Of a DNA stretch of 64,000 nt, positions 8,012-16,061 are shown one piece after another; position 1 is the stretch's first letter, and every line of letters starts with the position of its first letter. This stretch comes from Anaeromassilibacillus sp. An172 (GTDB lineage: Bacteria; Bacillota; Clostridia; Oscillospirales; Acutalibacteraceae). The notes under the pieces are model-generated. The model had not been told where the DNA came from, ran no database searches, and saw nothing but the letters and a program-made list of their open reading frames with translations. The DNA is taken from contig NZ_NFKS01000016.1 of the NCBI RefSeq assembly GCF_002160515.1, positions 1 through 64,000 on the forward strand, read 5' to 3'. Both the position numbers and the translations under genes were made by a program.

Positions 8012-8374
8012 TTATTTGGGACGGGAACGGAAAAATATTGACGCCAAAAGAGAAAAGAAAACTGCGGCGGTAATTCCCGCTGAACCTGCGGTCAAGGCTC
8101 CCGTGAAAATCCCGAAAAATCCCTGTTCCTCCACGGCTTTTTTTACCCCTTGAGCTATTACATTTCCAAAGCCCGAAAGGGGAACAGTGGCTCCCGCCCC
8201 GGCAAAGTCCACAATATAAGGGTAAATGCCCACGGCGGACAGAATCATTCCGGCTATCAAAAATCCCACCAGTATGCGGGCTGGGGTGAGATTTGTTTTA
8301 TCTATCAAAATCTGACCCACAACACAGATAAGACCGCCAACCCAAAAGGCGTTTAAAAGATTAAGTATATTCAT
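8012..8374 (-). CDS. spoVAE: stage V sporulation protein AE
   Basis: This 120-residue small membrane protein resembles SpoVAE (SpoVAEb), part of the channel that moves dipicolinic acid across the spore membrane during sporulation and germination. The segments ICVVGQILIDKTNLTPARILV and GAGATVPLSGFG are characteristic, and four hydrophobic segments are visible. Its usual partners spoVAC and spoVAD are not next to it: the upstream neighbour is divergent. It is either an isolated copy or the operon has been split. It marks the host as a spore former. Confidence 0.85.
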   Translation of the reverse strand: MNILNLLNAFWVGGLICVVGQILIDKTNLTPARILVGFLIAGMILSAVGIYPYIVDFAGAGATVPLSGFGNVIAQGVKKAVEEQGFFGIFTGALTAGSAGITAAVFFSLLASIFFRSRPK

Positions 8375-8536
8375 GAAATCACCTTTCCTTGATTATGTCT
8401 TTACTATGTTTTGCATAAAACGGTCAAATATCCGGTGATATTTACTAAAATAATCATCGTTTTGGAAAATAAAGACATCATATTCAAAAATGGCATTTAT
8501 AAAAGTGATATTTTGTAAAAATACATTAAAAAACTA

Positions 8537-8565
8537 TTGATAAAAAGGAAAAAAAGCTTTATAAT
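8537..8565 (+). promoter_or_regulatory. sigma-A type promoter of the Fe-S scaffold/GGGtGRT operon
   Basis: TTGATA (8537-8542), a 17-base spacer and TATAAT (8560-8565) lie about 60 bases before the AAAGGAG and ATG of the next gene. Confidence 0.75.
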
Positions 8566-8623
8566 TAGATTGTATGAGTGGGTAATTTCAGCTCAAACAA
8601 TTAAATTGAAAGGAGTAGTACCT

Positions 8624-9316
8624 ATGAATTATTCCCATGAAGTGGAAAAAATGTGTACTGTAACAAAAGGACCTCATCATGGTCCCGCCCCAATTCCTGA
8701 AGAGGGCAAATGGGTTAAGTCCTATGAAATCAAAGATATCTCCGGTCTTTCTCACGGTGTGGGCTGGTGCGCACCTCAGCAGGGCGCATGTAAGCTTACC
8801 CTTAACGTAAAAGACGGTATTGTTGAGGAAGCTCTTGTTGAAACACTCGGTTGCTCAGGTATGACACACTCCGCAGCTATGGCTGCTGAAATTCTCCCTG
8901 GCAAGACATTGCTCGAGTGCCTTAACACAGACCTCGTTTGCGACGCTATCAACACTGCTATGAAGAACATCTTCGAGCAGCTCGCATACGGCAGAAGCCA
9001 GACAGCTTTCTCCGAGGGCGGACTTCCTATCGGCGCAGGCCTTGAGGACTTGGGTAAGGGACTTCGTTCACAGGTTGGTACCATGTTCAGCACCAAGGAA
9101 AAAGGCGTTCGTTACATGGAAATGGCTGAGGGCTATGTTCTTAAGACAGCTCTCGACGAGAACAACGAGGTTATCGGTTATCAGTTCGTTAAGCTCGGCA
9201 AGATGATGGAGGATATCCGTCACGGTGTAGATCCAAAAGAAGCATATGAAAAGAATATCGGTCAGTATGGTCGCTTCGACGGTGCGGCTAAATACATCGA
9301 CCCACGTGAAGAATAA
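8624..9316 (+). CDS. NifU/IscU-like iron-sulfur scaffold protein
   Basis: This 230-residue protein carries an IscU/NifU N-terminal-like core. Cysteines sit at the expected ligand regions, in GWCAPQQGAC and LGCSGMTHSAA, suggesting assembly or carriage of an Fe-S cluster in the cytoplasm. It is longer than IscU and ends in a charged helical tail. The ATG at 8624 follows AAAGGAG, so the longer frame from 8537 is rejected because it would start inside the promoter. The gene lies directly upstream of a GGGtGRT protein, the constant partner of this scaffold type. The real substrate of the pair is not known. Confidence 0.85.
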   Translation: MNYSHEVEKMCTVTKGPHHGPAPIPEEGKWVKSYEIKDISGLSHGVGWCAPQQGACKLTLNVKDGIVEEALVETLGCSGMTHSAAMAAEILPGKTLLECLNTDLVCDAINTAMKNIFEQLAYGRSQTAFSEGGLPIGAGLEDLGKGLRSQVGTMFSTKEKGVRYMEMAEGYVLKTALDENNEVIGYQFVKLGKMMEDIRHGVDPKEAYEKNIGQYGRFDGAAKYIDPREE

Positions 9317-9337
9317 TTGGTAAGGGAGGACTTAATT

Positions 9338-10348
9338 ATGGCTAACAATGTTACTTTTGAAAGTAAGGAAAGAAGAATGCCTAAAATTGAGAAGTGCCTT
9401 GCCGAATATGGTATTGCAAGTCTTGAAGAGGCAAGAGAGCTTTGCTTGAACTGCGGCTTTGATCCAGACGCAATCGTAAAGGGCGTTCAGCCTATCGCAT
9501 TTGAAAACGCATCCTGGGCTTACACACTTGGCTGCGCTGTTGCAATCAAGAAGGGTGTTAAGACTGCTGCTGAGGCTGCTGAGGCTATCGGTATCGGTCT
9601 TGAGGCTTTCTGTATCCCTGGTTCTGTTGCAGAGCAGAGAGCTGTTGGTCTTGGCCACGGTAACTTGGGCGCAATGCTCCTTAAGGATGAGACAAAGTGC
9701 TTCGCATTCCTCGCAGGTCACGAGAGCTTCGCAGCTGCTGAGGGTGCTATCGGTATCGCAAGAAATGCTAACAAGGCAAGAAAAGAACCTCTCAGAGTTA
9801 TTCTTAACGGTCTTGGCAAGGATGCCGCTTACATCATCGCCAGAATTAACGGCTTTACATATGTAAAGACAGAATTTGACTACTTCACCAGCGAACTCAA
9901 AATCGTAAGCGAGACAGCTTTCTCCAACGGTGAAAGAGCTGCTGTTCGCTGCTACGGCGCAGACGACGTTCGTGAAGGCGTTGCTATCATGCAGCACGAG
10001 AACGTTGGCGTTTCCATCACAGGTAACTCAACTAACCCAACAAGATTCCAGCACCTTGTTGCAGGCACATACAAGAAGTGGGCTATCGAAAACGGTAAAG
10101 CATACTTCTCAGTTGCCAGCGGCGGCGGCACAGGACGTACACTCCACCCGGATAACATGGGCGCAGGTCCTGCTTCCTATGGTCTTACAGACTCTATGGG
10201 CCGTATGCACGGTGACGCTCAGTTTGCAGGTTCTTCTTCTGTTCCTGCTCACGTTGAGATGATGGGTCTTATCGGTATGGGCAACAACCCAATGGTTGGC
10301 GCAACAGTTGCATGCGCAGTTGCTGTTTACGAGGGACTTAATAAATAA
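9338..10348 (+). CDS. GGGtGRT protein
   Basis: This 336-residue protein of the family named after its signature is seen here as SGGGTGRTLHPDN in the C-terminal third. The family is conserved in anaerobic Firmicutes and is regularly encoded next to an IscU-like scaffold, as here with 21 bases between stop and start. GGGAGG lies before the ATG at 9338. Codon use is strongly biased, suggesting high expression. The biochemical role is unknown to me. A part in Fe-S or sulfur handling is inferred only from the neighbour. A clear terminator follows. Confidence 0.88.
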   Translation: MANNVTFESKERRMPKIEKCLAEYGIASLEEARELCLNCGFDPDAIVKGVQPIAFENASWAYTLGCAVAIKKGVKTAAEAAEAIGIGLEAFCIPGSVAEQRAVGLGHGNLGAMLLKDETKCFAFLAGHESFAAAEGAIGIARNANKARKEPLRVILNGLGKDAAYIIARINGFTYVKTEFDYFTSELKIVSETAFSNGERAAVRCYGADDVREGVAIMQHENVGVSITGNSTNPTRFQHLVAGTYKKWAIENGKAYFSVASGGGTGRTLHPDNMGAGPASYGLTDSMGRMHGDAQFAGSSSVPAHVEMMGLIGMGNNPMVGATVACAVAVYEGLNK

Positions 10349-10389
10349 GCCAAAAATTCGTTTTTTAGCTTTTCAATTTAATTAAACAT

Positions 10390-10437
10390 TCAGGCACATT
10401 ATTTTGGACTTTTCCTCTATAGTGTGCCTGATTTTTT
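10390..10437 (+). terminator. rho-independent terminator
   Basis: TCAGGCACA (10390-10398) pairs with TGTGCCTGA (10423-10431), followed by a T-run. It ends the scaffold/GGGtGRT operon. Confidence 0.85.
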
Positions 10438-10583
10438 ATTTTTTAATTTTTTTTAAATCCGTCCTCCAAACCGCTCATTAACTGCACTATTTTTAAATAT
10501 TGAAACAGCGACAGGTTCTTTTAATTTTTTTAAATAGATTATGGTATTATCTCCCTTATAACATTACAAAAAGGTGATTAAAA

Positions 10584-10961
10584 ATGAAATCTATTGAGGA
10601 AAACAACGCACCTTACATCTCCATTATGCACCAGCGGTGTCCTCTGCGTGTTTATCTAAGCACAATTCTTTACGCCGAAACCTTTAAAAATGCCGTTTAC
10701 ATACACACGGACGCCGGAGTTTTTAAAACCTACATAACCTTTGAAAAGTTTTGTGAAAGTCTTTGTGACCTGCGTTTTATAGGCTGCTACAAGGGCTGCG
10801 TGGTGAACATGGACAGAGTTTCAAAAATCCACGGGGACGACTTTCTTATGGACAACGGGGAAAGGGTTCAGATAAGAAAAAGGGGAGGGACTAAGGTTAA
10901 AAAATCCTTTCTTCAATATGTACTGCTTAAACAGGTGTATTTGGAAAATAAAATATCATAG
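10584..10961 (+). CDS. stand-alone LytTR DNA-binding protein
   Basis: This 125-residue protein consists almost wholly of a LytTR DNA-binding domain. It contains ILYAETFKNAVYIHT, a middle FIGCYKGCVVNMDRVSKI segment and the terminal strand with RIKRGG-like residues (QIRKRGG). There is no receiver domain, so it is not a normal two-component response regulator. Single-domain LytTR proteins often control secreted or membrane functions in Firmicutes. Its targets and its signal are not evident here. Confidence 0.85.
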   Translation: MKSIEENNAPYISIMHQRCPLRVYLSTILYAETFKNAVYIHTDAGVFKTYITFEKFCESLCDLRFIGCYKGCVVNMDRVSKIHGDDFLMDNGERVQIRKRGGTKVKKSFLQYVLLKQVYLENKIS

Positions 10962-11015
10962 TTTTAAACTTAAAACGACTAAGACTTTTTATAAAAAATT
11001 TATCCTAAAAACACA

Positions 11016-11160
11016 GTAAGACCGCCACGCTTGCGCATGGCGGTCTTACCTTGTTACAAAAATGAGGGGTACAAAGTAGATTGCATTATCTACAATGAGG
11101 AGGGGTAGAACATGTAATCAGGATGCTTGCGGCTCATCCTTCTTACAGTTGTTATTATAA
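11016..11160 (-). ncRNA. candidate short transcript ending in a strong hairpin
   Basis: On the minus strand a TATAAT-like box near 11155-11160 is followed by small hairpins and then GTAAGACCGCCA pairing with TGGCGGTCTTAC (11016-11049), with a TTTTT run after it. This makes a transcript of about 140 bases in the gap between two genes. No convincing -35 box was found. It may be a small RNA or the leader of a tiny ORF. Confidence 0.35.
11090..11137 (-). CDS. possible 15-codon peptide ORF
   Basis: The frame begins ATGAGCCGCAAG and ends TTGTAG, encoding MSRKHPDYMFYPSSL. AAGAAGG directly abuts the ATG, which is poor spacing. It lies inside the candidate short transcript before its terminator. Conservation in relatives would decide whether it is real. 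Confidence 0.2.
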   Translation of the reverse strand: MSRKHPDYMFYPSSL

Positions 11161-11249
11161 CACAGAGCAAACAGCTTTGTGTGATTGTTTTGAAAAAAGT
11201 ACTTGAAATCTTTTTAAAAACAATATTTCCCAGCTTATTTATAATTCAA

Positions 11250-12821
11250 TTATAATGTTATATTTCCGTCCTCATCAACAGACATCATATTTGCAACAAC
11301 CATCTGGCAAATAGTTGCGTCTGTTATTGTTATCTCGCTGCTTCCGTCTACATCAGCTAAAAGGCTGTCAAAATTTTCAATATTCTGACCGGAAACATGC
11401 TGCTGTATAGCGGTTACGTCATCTATAGAAATTGCTCCGCTGTGGTCAATATCTCCCATATTGTATTTAAGGTTTTCATAGGCTGACTCCAAAGCCGCAA
11501 AAGCCTCATCCACTGTTTTCTGGTCTGCTTTGTCATCCTTTAAAACGTCTGCGGCATTTCCCAGAGCTGCGGCAAATTCACGGTAGGAATTTACTGTGTA
11601 AACATTCTTAACCTGATTCATTTCATCAACAAGAGCGGTAAGCTGATCTTTATTCACAGGCTCCTGTGTTTCTCCGCCTTCAAATTCAGATGTGGGCTTG
11701 CAGGCAATTCCGTTTTGCTTTGCAAACTCATAACCGTATGTTCCCTCGTCAGCGTAAATTGTAATTTTTGAATTATCATTAAAAGGTGCTTTGCCTATAG
11801 ATGTTACAGAAGCAGGAATAAGCACATCTGTGAGATTTGTATTTCTTTCAAACACGCTTTCTCCCAGCTGCTTAATTGTATTAGGAATTGCAAAGCTTGT
11901 TTCCTCTTTTCCTGTTGGATATATCAAAAGATTGGAAACAGACTTGTCAAAAAGAACGCCGTCTACAGATGCAAAAGATGTATTGTTTTCTGCAACCTCA
12001 ATCTTTTTAAGCTTTGAGCAGTAGTTAAGACCTGTGGTTTCAAGATTTTTCACTGTTTCAGGAATATACAGTGTTTCAACTGTTGAATAGGCGTCGAACA
12101 GGTAGAAGGAAACTCCGGTAACAGGCATATTTACAGCGCTTGAAGGGATAACCCAGTCTCCGCTCTGGCCTACATACTTGCATGGGGCAACGCCGTTAAA
12201 ATATGTAAAGATAAAGTCGCCCTCCTGAACCTTAATATCGTCGCAGTAATATGGTCTGTGGTCGTTGGAGAACTTTTCAACATCTTTATCAAACCAATCC
12301 ATTGCCCATGTGTTATCAATAAATATCCATCTGTTGTCGGCATAAGCCATACTCCATGCATGACCGCCGGCAGAGGAATCGCCGTTTACCATTACGCAGG
12401 GAATTCCCACCGCAGCGCACATGGCTTTTGTCACGTTGGAATATCCCTGACAAATTCCAAGTCTTTTTGAGAATACGTTGTAAGCGTCCTGAGAACCGCT
12501 TACCAGGTCGTAATCATACTTGATATTGTCGCATACCCACTGGCAAATAGCTTTAAGCTTGTCGTAATCTGTAACAGCTCCGCTGCTCTCAGTAGTTTTC
12601 AGGGTTTCCGCTTCAATCTCTGCAAACTGCTCCTTTGTCATTCCAAGCTTTTCATAATCGCTTACAAACTGCTGAGGTTCAAGATTGTTGAGCATGTCCA
12701 AAAGCTCCTGATTGCTTCCTTTAACGTTGGGATTTTTCATCTCCGCCGAAACAGCAGGCAAAGCAAAAAAAGCAGAAGCCAGCATGAGCACAGCCAAAAC
12801 CAAAGAAATAGTCTTTTTCAT
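11250..12821 (-). CDS. secreted transglutaminase-like, leucine-rich-repeat, dockerin protein
   Basis: This is a 523-residue extracellular protein. A signal peptide covers residues 1-26. A transglutaminase-like domain follows with the expected triad: Cys124 in GICQGYSN, His154 in GGHAWSM and Asp169 in FIDNTW. Next come BspA-type leucine-rich repeats (about 230-375), a helical spacer, and a C-terminal dockerin (about 455-523) with two calcium loops, DIDHSGAISIDD and DVDGSSEITITD. The dockerin should attach it to a cohesin scaffold on the cell surface. The likely role is in protein processing or binding rather than plain fibre cleavage. The ATG at 12821 follows GAAAGGA. Confidence 0.9.
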   Translation of the reverse strand: MKKTISLVLAVLMLASAFFALPAVSAEMKNPNVKGSNQELLDMLNNLEPQQFVSDYEKLGMTKEQFAEIEAETLKTTESSGAVTDYDKLKAICQWVCDNIKYDYDLVSGSQDAYNVFSKRLGICQGYSNVTKAMCAAVGIPCVMVNGDSSAGGHAWSMAYADNRWIFIDNTWAMDWFDKDVEKFSNDHRPYYCDDIKVQEGDFIFTYFNGVAPCKYVGQSGDWVIPSSAVNMPVTGVSFYLFDAYSTVETLYIPETVKNLETTGLNYCSKLKKIEVAENNTSFASVDGVLFDKSVSNLLIYPTGKEETSFAIPNTIKQLGESVFERNTNLTDVLIPASVTSIGKAPFNDNSKITIYADEGTYGYEFAKQNGIACKPTSEFEGGETQEPVNKDQLTALVDEMNQVKNVYTVNSYREFAAALGNAADVLKDDKADQKTVDEAFAALESAYENLKYNMGDIDHSGAISIDDVTAIQQHVSGQNIENFDSLLADVDGSSEITITDATICQMVVANMMSVDEDGNITL

Positions 12822-12977
12822 TATAATCGTCCTTTCTAAAAAATACATTTTCCTGTAATTCAATTATATCAAAATATCTTTCCTTAATTCAATATGCAAT
12901 AGGTAAAATTAAAGACGGAATTTTTATCAAAAAAGCACTATATAAAACAAAAGACACAGACAAAAAGCCCCGTGCTA

Positions 12978-12988
12978 ATAAGGCAGTA
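12978..12988 (+). repeat. left terminal inverted repeat of the outer element (candidate)
   Basis: ATAAGGCAGTA preceded by GTGCTA. The reverse complement, preceded by GTGC on its strand, lies at 52529-52539. It is located between the dockerin gene promoter region and the recombinase stop. Confidence 0.5.
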
Positions 12989-13003
12989 AAAAGTAGCGAA
13001 GAT

Positions 13004-13032
13004 GGTGTAACCCGATTTTTGCGGGTTACACC
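13004..13032. terminator. strong hairpin at the left end of the island
   Basis: GGTGTAACCCG pairs with CGGGTTACACC around a 7-base loop, with T-rich sequence on the plus-strand side. It probably insulates the element from the chromosome in both directions. Confidence 0.7.
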
Positions 13033-13041
13033 GTTTTCTTT

Positions 13042-14631
13042 TTATGCGGTGAGCTGTTTTGGGATCTGTGATGTACTTCGTATCTGTTCCATTATCCTCC
13101 GGATTTCCTGCTCGTCCGGCAAGCTTACTAAGCCTACCGCCGTGAAATAGATATCCACCTTTACTGACTTATGAGCGTGCTTCTTCTCAGGATTGTGCAC
13201 CTCAATGCGACGGATCAGCTTGTTGACGATCGTCGGCGTCAGTTCTTTCATGTCGGTAAACTCCCGCAGCCCCTGTAAAAGCAGGTGCATATCCACCGAT
13301 TTCTGCTCCATTTCGGATAGCTGATTTTCTTCCTCCCTGACCTTTTCCAGCAGCTCTTTCTGCTCGAATTCATATTCCGCCGCCATCCTTGCATAGCGTT
13401 CGTCCGACAGCTTTCCGATTACATTGTCCTCGTAAATCCGGCTGAACAGCTTGTCCAGATCGGCGATCCGCTTTCTGCTGCTTTCCATGGAAAGCTTCAA
13501 TTCCTGTTGCCGTTTTTTCTGGAATTCCCCACATTTCTGCTTCTGCATATAGAGGAATACCGACTCGTAACAGCGCACAAAATCCGCCAAACCCGCAACC
13601 GCTTCCTTCACAATCATTTCCAAGACTACATCCCGGATGAAATGGATGGTACAGCTTCCTCTGCCGTCCTTGTAGTTGGCGCAGCGGAAGAATTCCTGGT
13701 TGCGTTTGAGCGATTTTGCTGCGCAGAAGTGCAGCTTTGATTTGCAGTCGGCACAGAATACCAACCCAGAAAACAGACTTTTCCGATTTGTCTTTGTCGG
13801 TCTGCGTTTGTTCTTCCTGAGTTCCTGCACCCTCAGCCATACATTCTCGTCAATGATTGCCTCCTGCGTGTTGGGAATGATCTGATATTCCTCTTTTGGA
13901 TTCTCAATCACCTTATGCACCTTGTAGCTGACCGTTGTGGATTTTCCGTTCACCGTGCAGCCCGTGTACTGCTGGTTTTCCAAAATACGCTCCACGGTGC
14001 TTTCGTGCCAGCCGTAGATATTTGCCGGAACGGGGTTGCTTGTCTTTCTTCCTACAGAATGAAAGTAGGCGGTAGGGACGAGAATTTTCTCCCGTTCCAA
14101 CTGCTTTGCAATCTGCGTCGGACCTTTCCCTGCAAGGCAAAGAGTGAATATCTTTCGGACGATTTTCGCCGCAGGCTCGTCGATATACCATTGCTCTTTG
14201 TCGCCTTCGATCTTCTTGTATCCGTAGGCGACCGTAGAAGCAACCCGCCTGCCCTGAGAGGCTTTCAGCTCATTGACCGCACGGATTTTCTTGGAAGTCT
14301 GCGCCGCATACCACTCGTTGAAGATGCTGTAAAAGGGCAGCATTTCCATTCCTTCTCCGGTTGTGGAATTGATGTTTTCCTGTATGGCGATAAAGGTAAT
14401 GCCGAGAGACGGATAAACCACCTGCGTCAGCCTGCCCATCTCGACCTGCTCACGGCCGAAGCGGGAAACATCCTTTACGATGATCGTCCCGACCTCTCCG
14501 TTCTCCGCCATTCTCTGCATCCGCTGAAAATCCGGCCTTTGAAAAGTCGTCCCGGAAATACCGTCGTCTACAAAGAAAACCGGGTGCAGATAGCCATGTT
14601 TTTTAGCGTAGTCCAGTAAAATCTGTTTTTG
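13042..14631 (-). pseudogene. serine recombinase, 3' part of a split gene
   Basis: The open frame encodes the rest of a large serine recombinase: the end of the catalytic domain (FVDDGISGTTFQRPDF, IIVKDVSRFGRE), the recombinase domain, the zinc ribbon (CADCKSK, about 13.75 kb) and a coiled coil. It has no start codon or catalytic Ser. It begins at 14631 with codons for QKQILLDYAKKHGYLHP, and sequence before that is unrelated. The missing 37 codons are at 39159-39269. An internal ATG at 14520 could give a 492-residue protein, but it would lack the active site. Confidence 0.88.
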
Positions 14632-14635
14632 GAAG

Positions 14636-14650
14636 GCAATTTGTCAAGGG
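14636..14650 (-). repeat. 15-bp direct repeat at the left junction, copy 1
   Basis: GCAATTTGTCAAGGG lies 5 bases inside the left end of the insert. An identical copy is at 15246-15260, also exactly where a gene remnant is cut. On the minus strand it contains TTGACA. Confidence 0.7.
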
Positions 14651-14691
14651 TATTTTCACTATAAAACACGCATGACATATAAATTTTCAAA

Positions 14692-14832
14692 TTAGCCACT
14701 GCTAATTCTTTCCTGCATCCTGATAGAGTATACTGAAAGAAATTCGGCATCCTCGCCCACAAGTGCTTTGGGTGCCGCTTCATATCTTTGGAGCAGCATA
14801 TATCGGACGAGATAATCTTCAACCGCATTCAT
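14692..14832 (-). CDS. small hypothetical ORF (46 aa)
   Basis: The frame starts ATG AAT GCG at 14832 and encodes a charged helical peptide (MNAVEDYLVRYMLLQRYEAA at its start). I do not recognise it. It lies among gene remnants at the left end of the insert and has no good ribosome binding site, so it may itself be a fragment. Confidence 0.3.
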   Translation of the reverse strand: MNAVEDYLVRYMLLQRYEAAPKALVGEDAEFLSVYSIRMQERISSG

Positions 14833-14850
14833 GTGTGCCCATACAGAACT

Positions 14851-15245
14851 TTATTTATTGATATTGGTCTGCACATCTTGATATAGGCTGTTAGTAGACA
14901 ATTCTCCTCCCATAGCAAACGCTTTCCCGGCTTCTGTGTCACTTTGTAAATAGTATATAAACCATGCTGTCATATAGCCGTCAAACTGTTTGTATGAATC
15001 GCCATGGTCAACATTTTTCTTTCTTGCGATCACTTTATCTACTGTTCCAGGGAGCAGACTGTAATTCTCCTACAAGGACCACAGCGGGCAAATTCCCTGT
15101 GCTACACCGTTTTTATCGTTGGTAACTTGCTCTTTGCTTGTGGCATTACCCGCATCCCAACTGCCCGTTCCTGCTGCTAAGAATGTTGGAATATTGACTC
15201 TTGAAATATCATATTCCCACCCATCCGCCATAACCATTGTGAGGC
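14851..15245 (-). pseudogene. alpha/beta-hydrolase, 5'-truncated remnant
   Basis: The minus strand encodes the C-terminal part of an alpha/beta-hydrolase: a segment with IPTFLAAGTGSWD, then a nonstop-broken continuation (an in-frame TAG after CPLWSL at about 15072), then VDHGDSYKQFDGY with the catalytic His region and a final helix. The 5' end is cut at the 15-bp repeat at 15246. Both the truncation and the internal stop show that it is dead. It may have been a lipase or esterase of a previous host. Confidence 0.75.
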
Positions 15246-15260
15246 GCAATTTGTCAAGGG
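15246..15260 (-). repeat. 15-bp direct repeat, copy 2
   Basis: Identical to 14636-14650 and in the same orientation. It marks the 5' break of the alpha/beta-hydrolase remnant. From 15261 to 15448 nothing else was recognised. Confidence 0.7.
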
Positions 15261-15448
15261 GGGGATTTTTCAAAAATTTGTAAACTCTATGCAAACATAC
15301 TGATGGAATTCATTCTAAAGTATGTGAAATATATTGCCGCAATCATCACTTTATTAAGCTTAACAATCAGCAGATATATTTAGTAAAAAATTATTCTGGT
15401 AAACATTTCTATTTTACATAGTGTAGGAATTTCTTCAGTTCCTTCCTA

Positions 15449-15580
15449 CTATTCGCCATTCAACCCAACAGCAATATTAAAGCCAGAGCCTCCAGCACAA
15501 ATGTAAGCAACATATGCTGTGCCGGCAATTACTCGGATACCATTCGTAATTAGTTCATATTCTAAAACAGGTTCATTCAT
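15449..15580 (-). CDS. 43-residue protein coupled to the LMW-PTP-like gene
   Basis: The frame starts at 15580 with ATGAATGA overlapping the stop of the upstream phosphatase gene, an arrangement typical of translational coupling. It encodes a short beta-rich peptide with IRVIAGTAYVAYICAGGSGF and ends at 15449. It is too short for normal gene calling. I do not recognise the family. It would be the last gene of the cargo operon. Confidence 0.5.
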   Translation of the reverse strand: MNEPVLEYELITNGIRVIAGTAYVAYICAGGSGFNIAVGLNGE

Positions 15581-16061
15581 TACTCTCGAAGATTCTCTCT
15601 TTCAGTTTTGCACAACCTTCGCATATCTCAGAAAATGTCTGTTCATAGTTATTGCTATGATATGGATCGGTAACATTTGTATAAAGCATTGCATCATCGT
15701 CTGACATTCCTTTGGTTGTCCTTGAAAACTCCAAGAGTTTGAATATTTTATGCAAGGGGTCATCCATGCATCGGATTTTAAGATTAATTTTATTCCACTC
15801 ATCCATAAATACAATCAAATCATACTTCAAATAATCTTCAACGCAAAAGACGACAGCCTGCCTATTCTCAAACAGAATGTTGTAAGCAGAACGGCATTTT
15901 GGGGCTTCAACCGTCATGTCCTCCCCCTCTTTTTCGCCCGACATCCCTACCGATGCAATTTCCACATTATTATATTGGGACATCATATTCTTGAGAATAA
16001 ATTCCGCCATAGGACTGCGGCAAATGTTACATTGGCAAACAAACAATTTTTTCGTATTCAT
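15573..16061 (-). CDS. low-molecular-weight protein-tyrosine-phosphatase-like protein
   Basis: This 162-residue protein has the LMW-PTP active-site loop C-x5-R-S near the N-terminus, here CQCNICRSPMAE, and the general-acid segment DPYH near the C-terminus. The usual Gly of the CxGN loop is a second Cys, which is unusual. Related proteins dephosphorylate tyrosine or arginine residues, or act as arsenate reductases. The ATG overlaps the stop of the preceding 2H phosphoesterase gene. In this operon it could reverse a modification made by another member, but no kinase is seen. Confidence 0.8.
   Translation of the reverse strand: MNTKKLFVCQCNICRSPMAEFILKNMMSQYNNVEIASVGMSGEKEGEDMTVEAPKCRSAYNILFENRQAVVFCVEDYLKYDLIVFMDEWNKINLKIRCMDDPLHKIFKLLEFSRTTKGMSDDDAMLYTNVTDPYHSNNYEQTFSEICEGCAKLKERIFESNE

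Noticed and set aside
9332-9997. 221-residue ORF antisense to the GGGtGRT gene
   Set aside because: No start signals and a Ser/Cys-rich random composition. It is a shadow of a strongly biased real gene.
11100-11118. Plus-strand GAGGAGGGG followed by ATGTAA
   Set aside because: A start codon followed at once by a stop. No peptide can be made, so it is regarded as chance within the candidate RNA.
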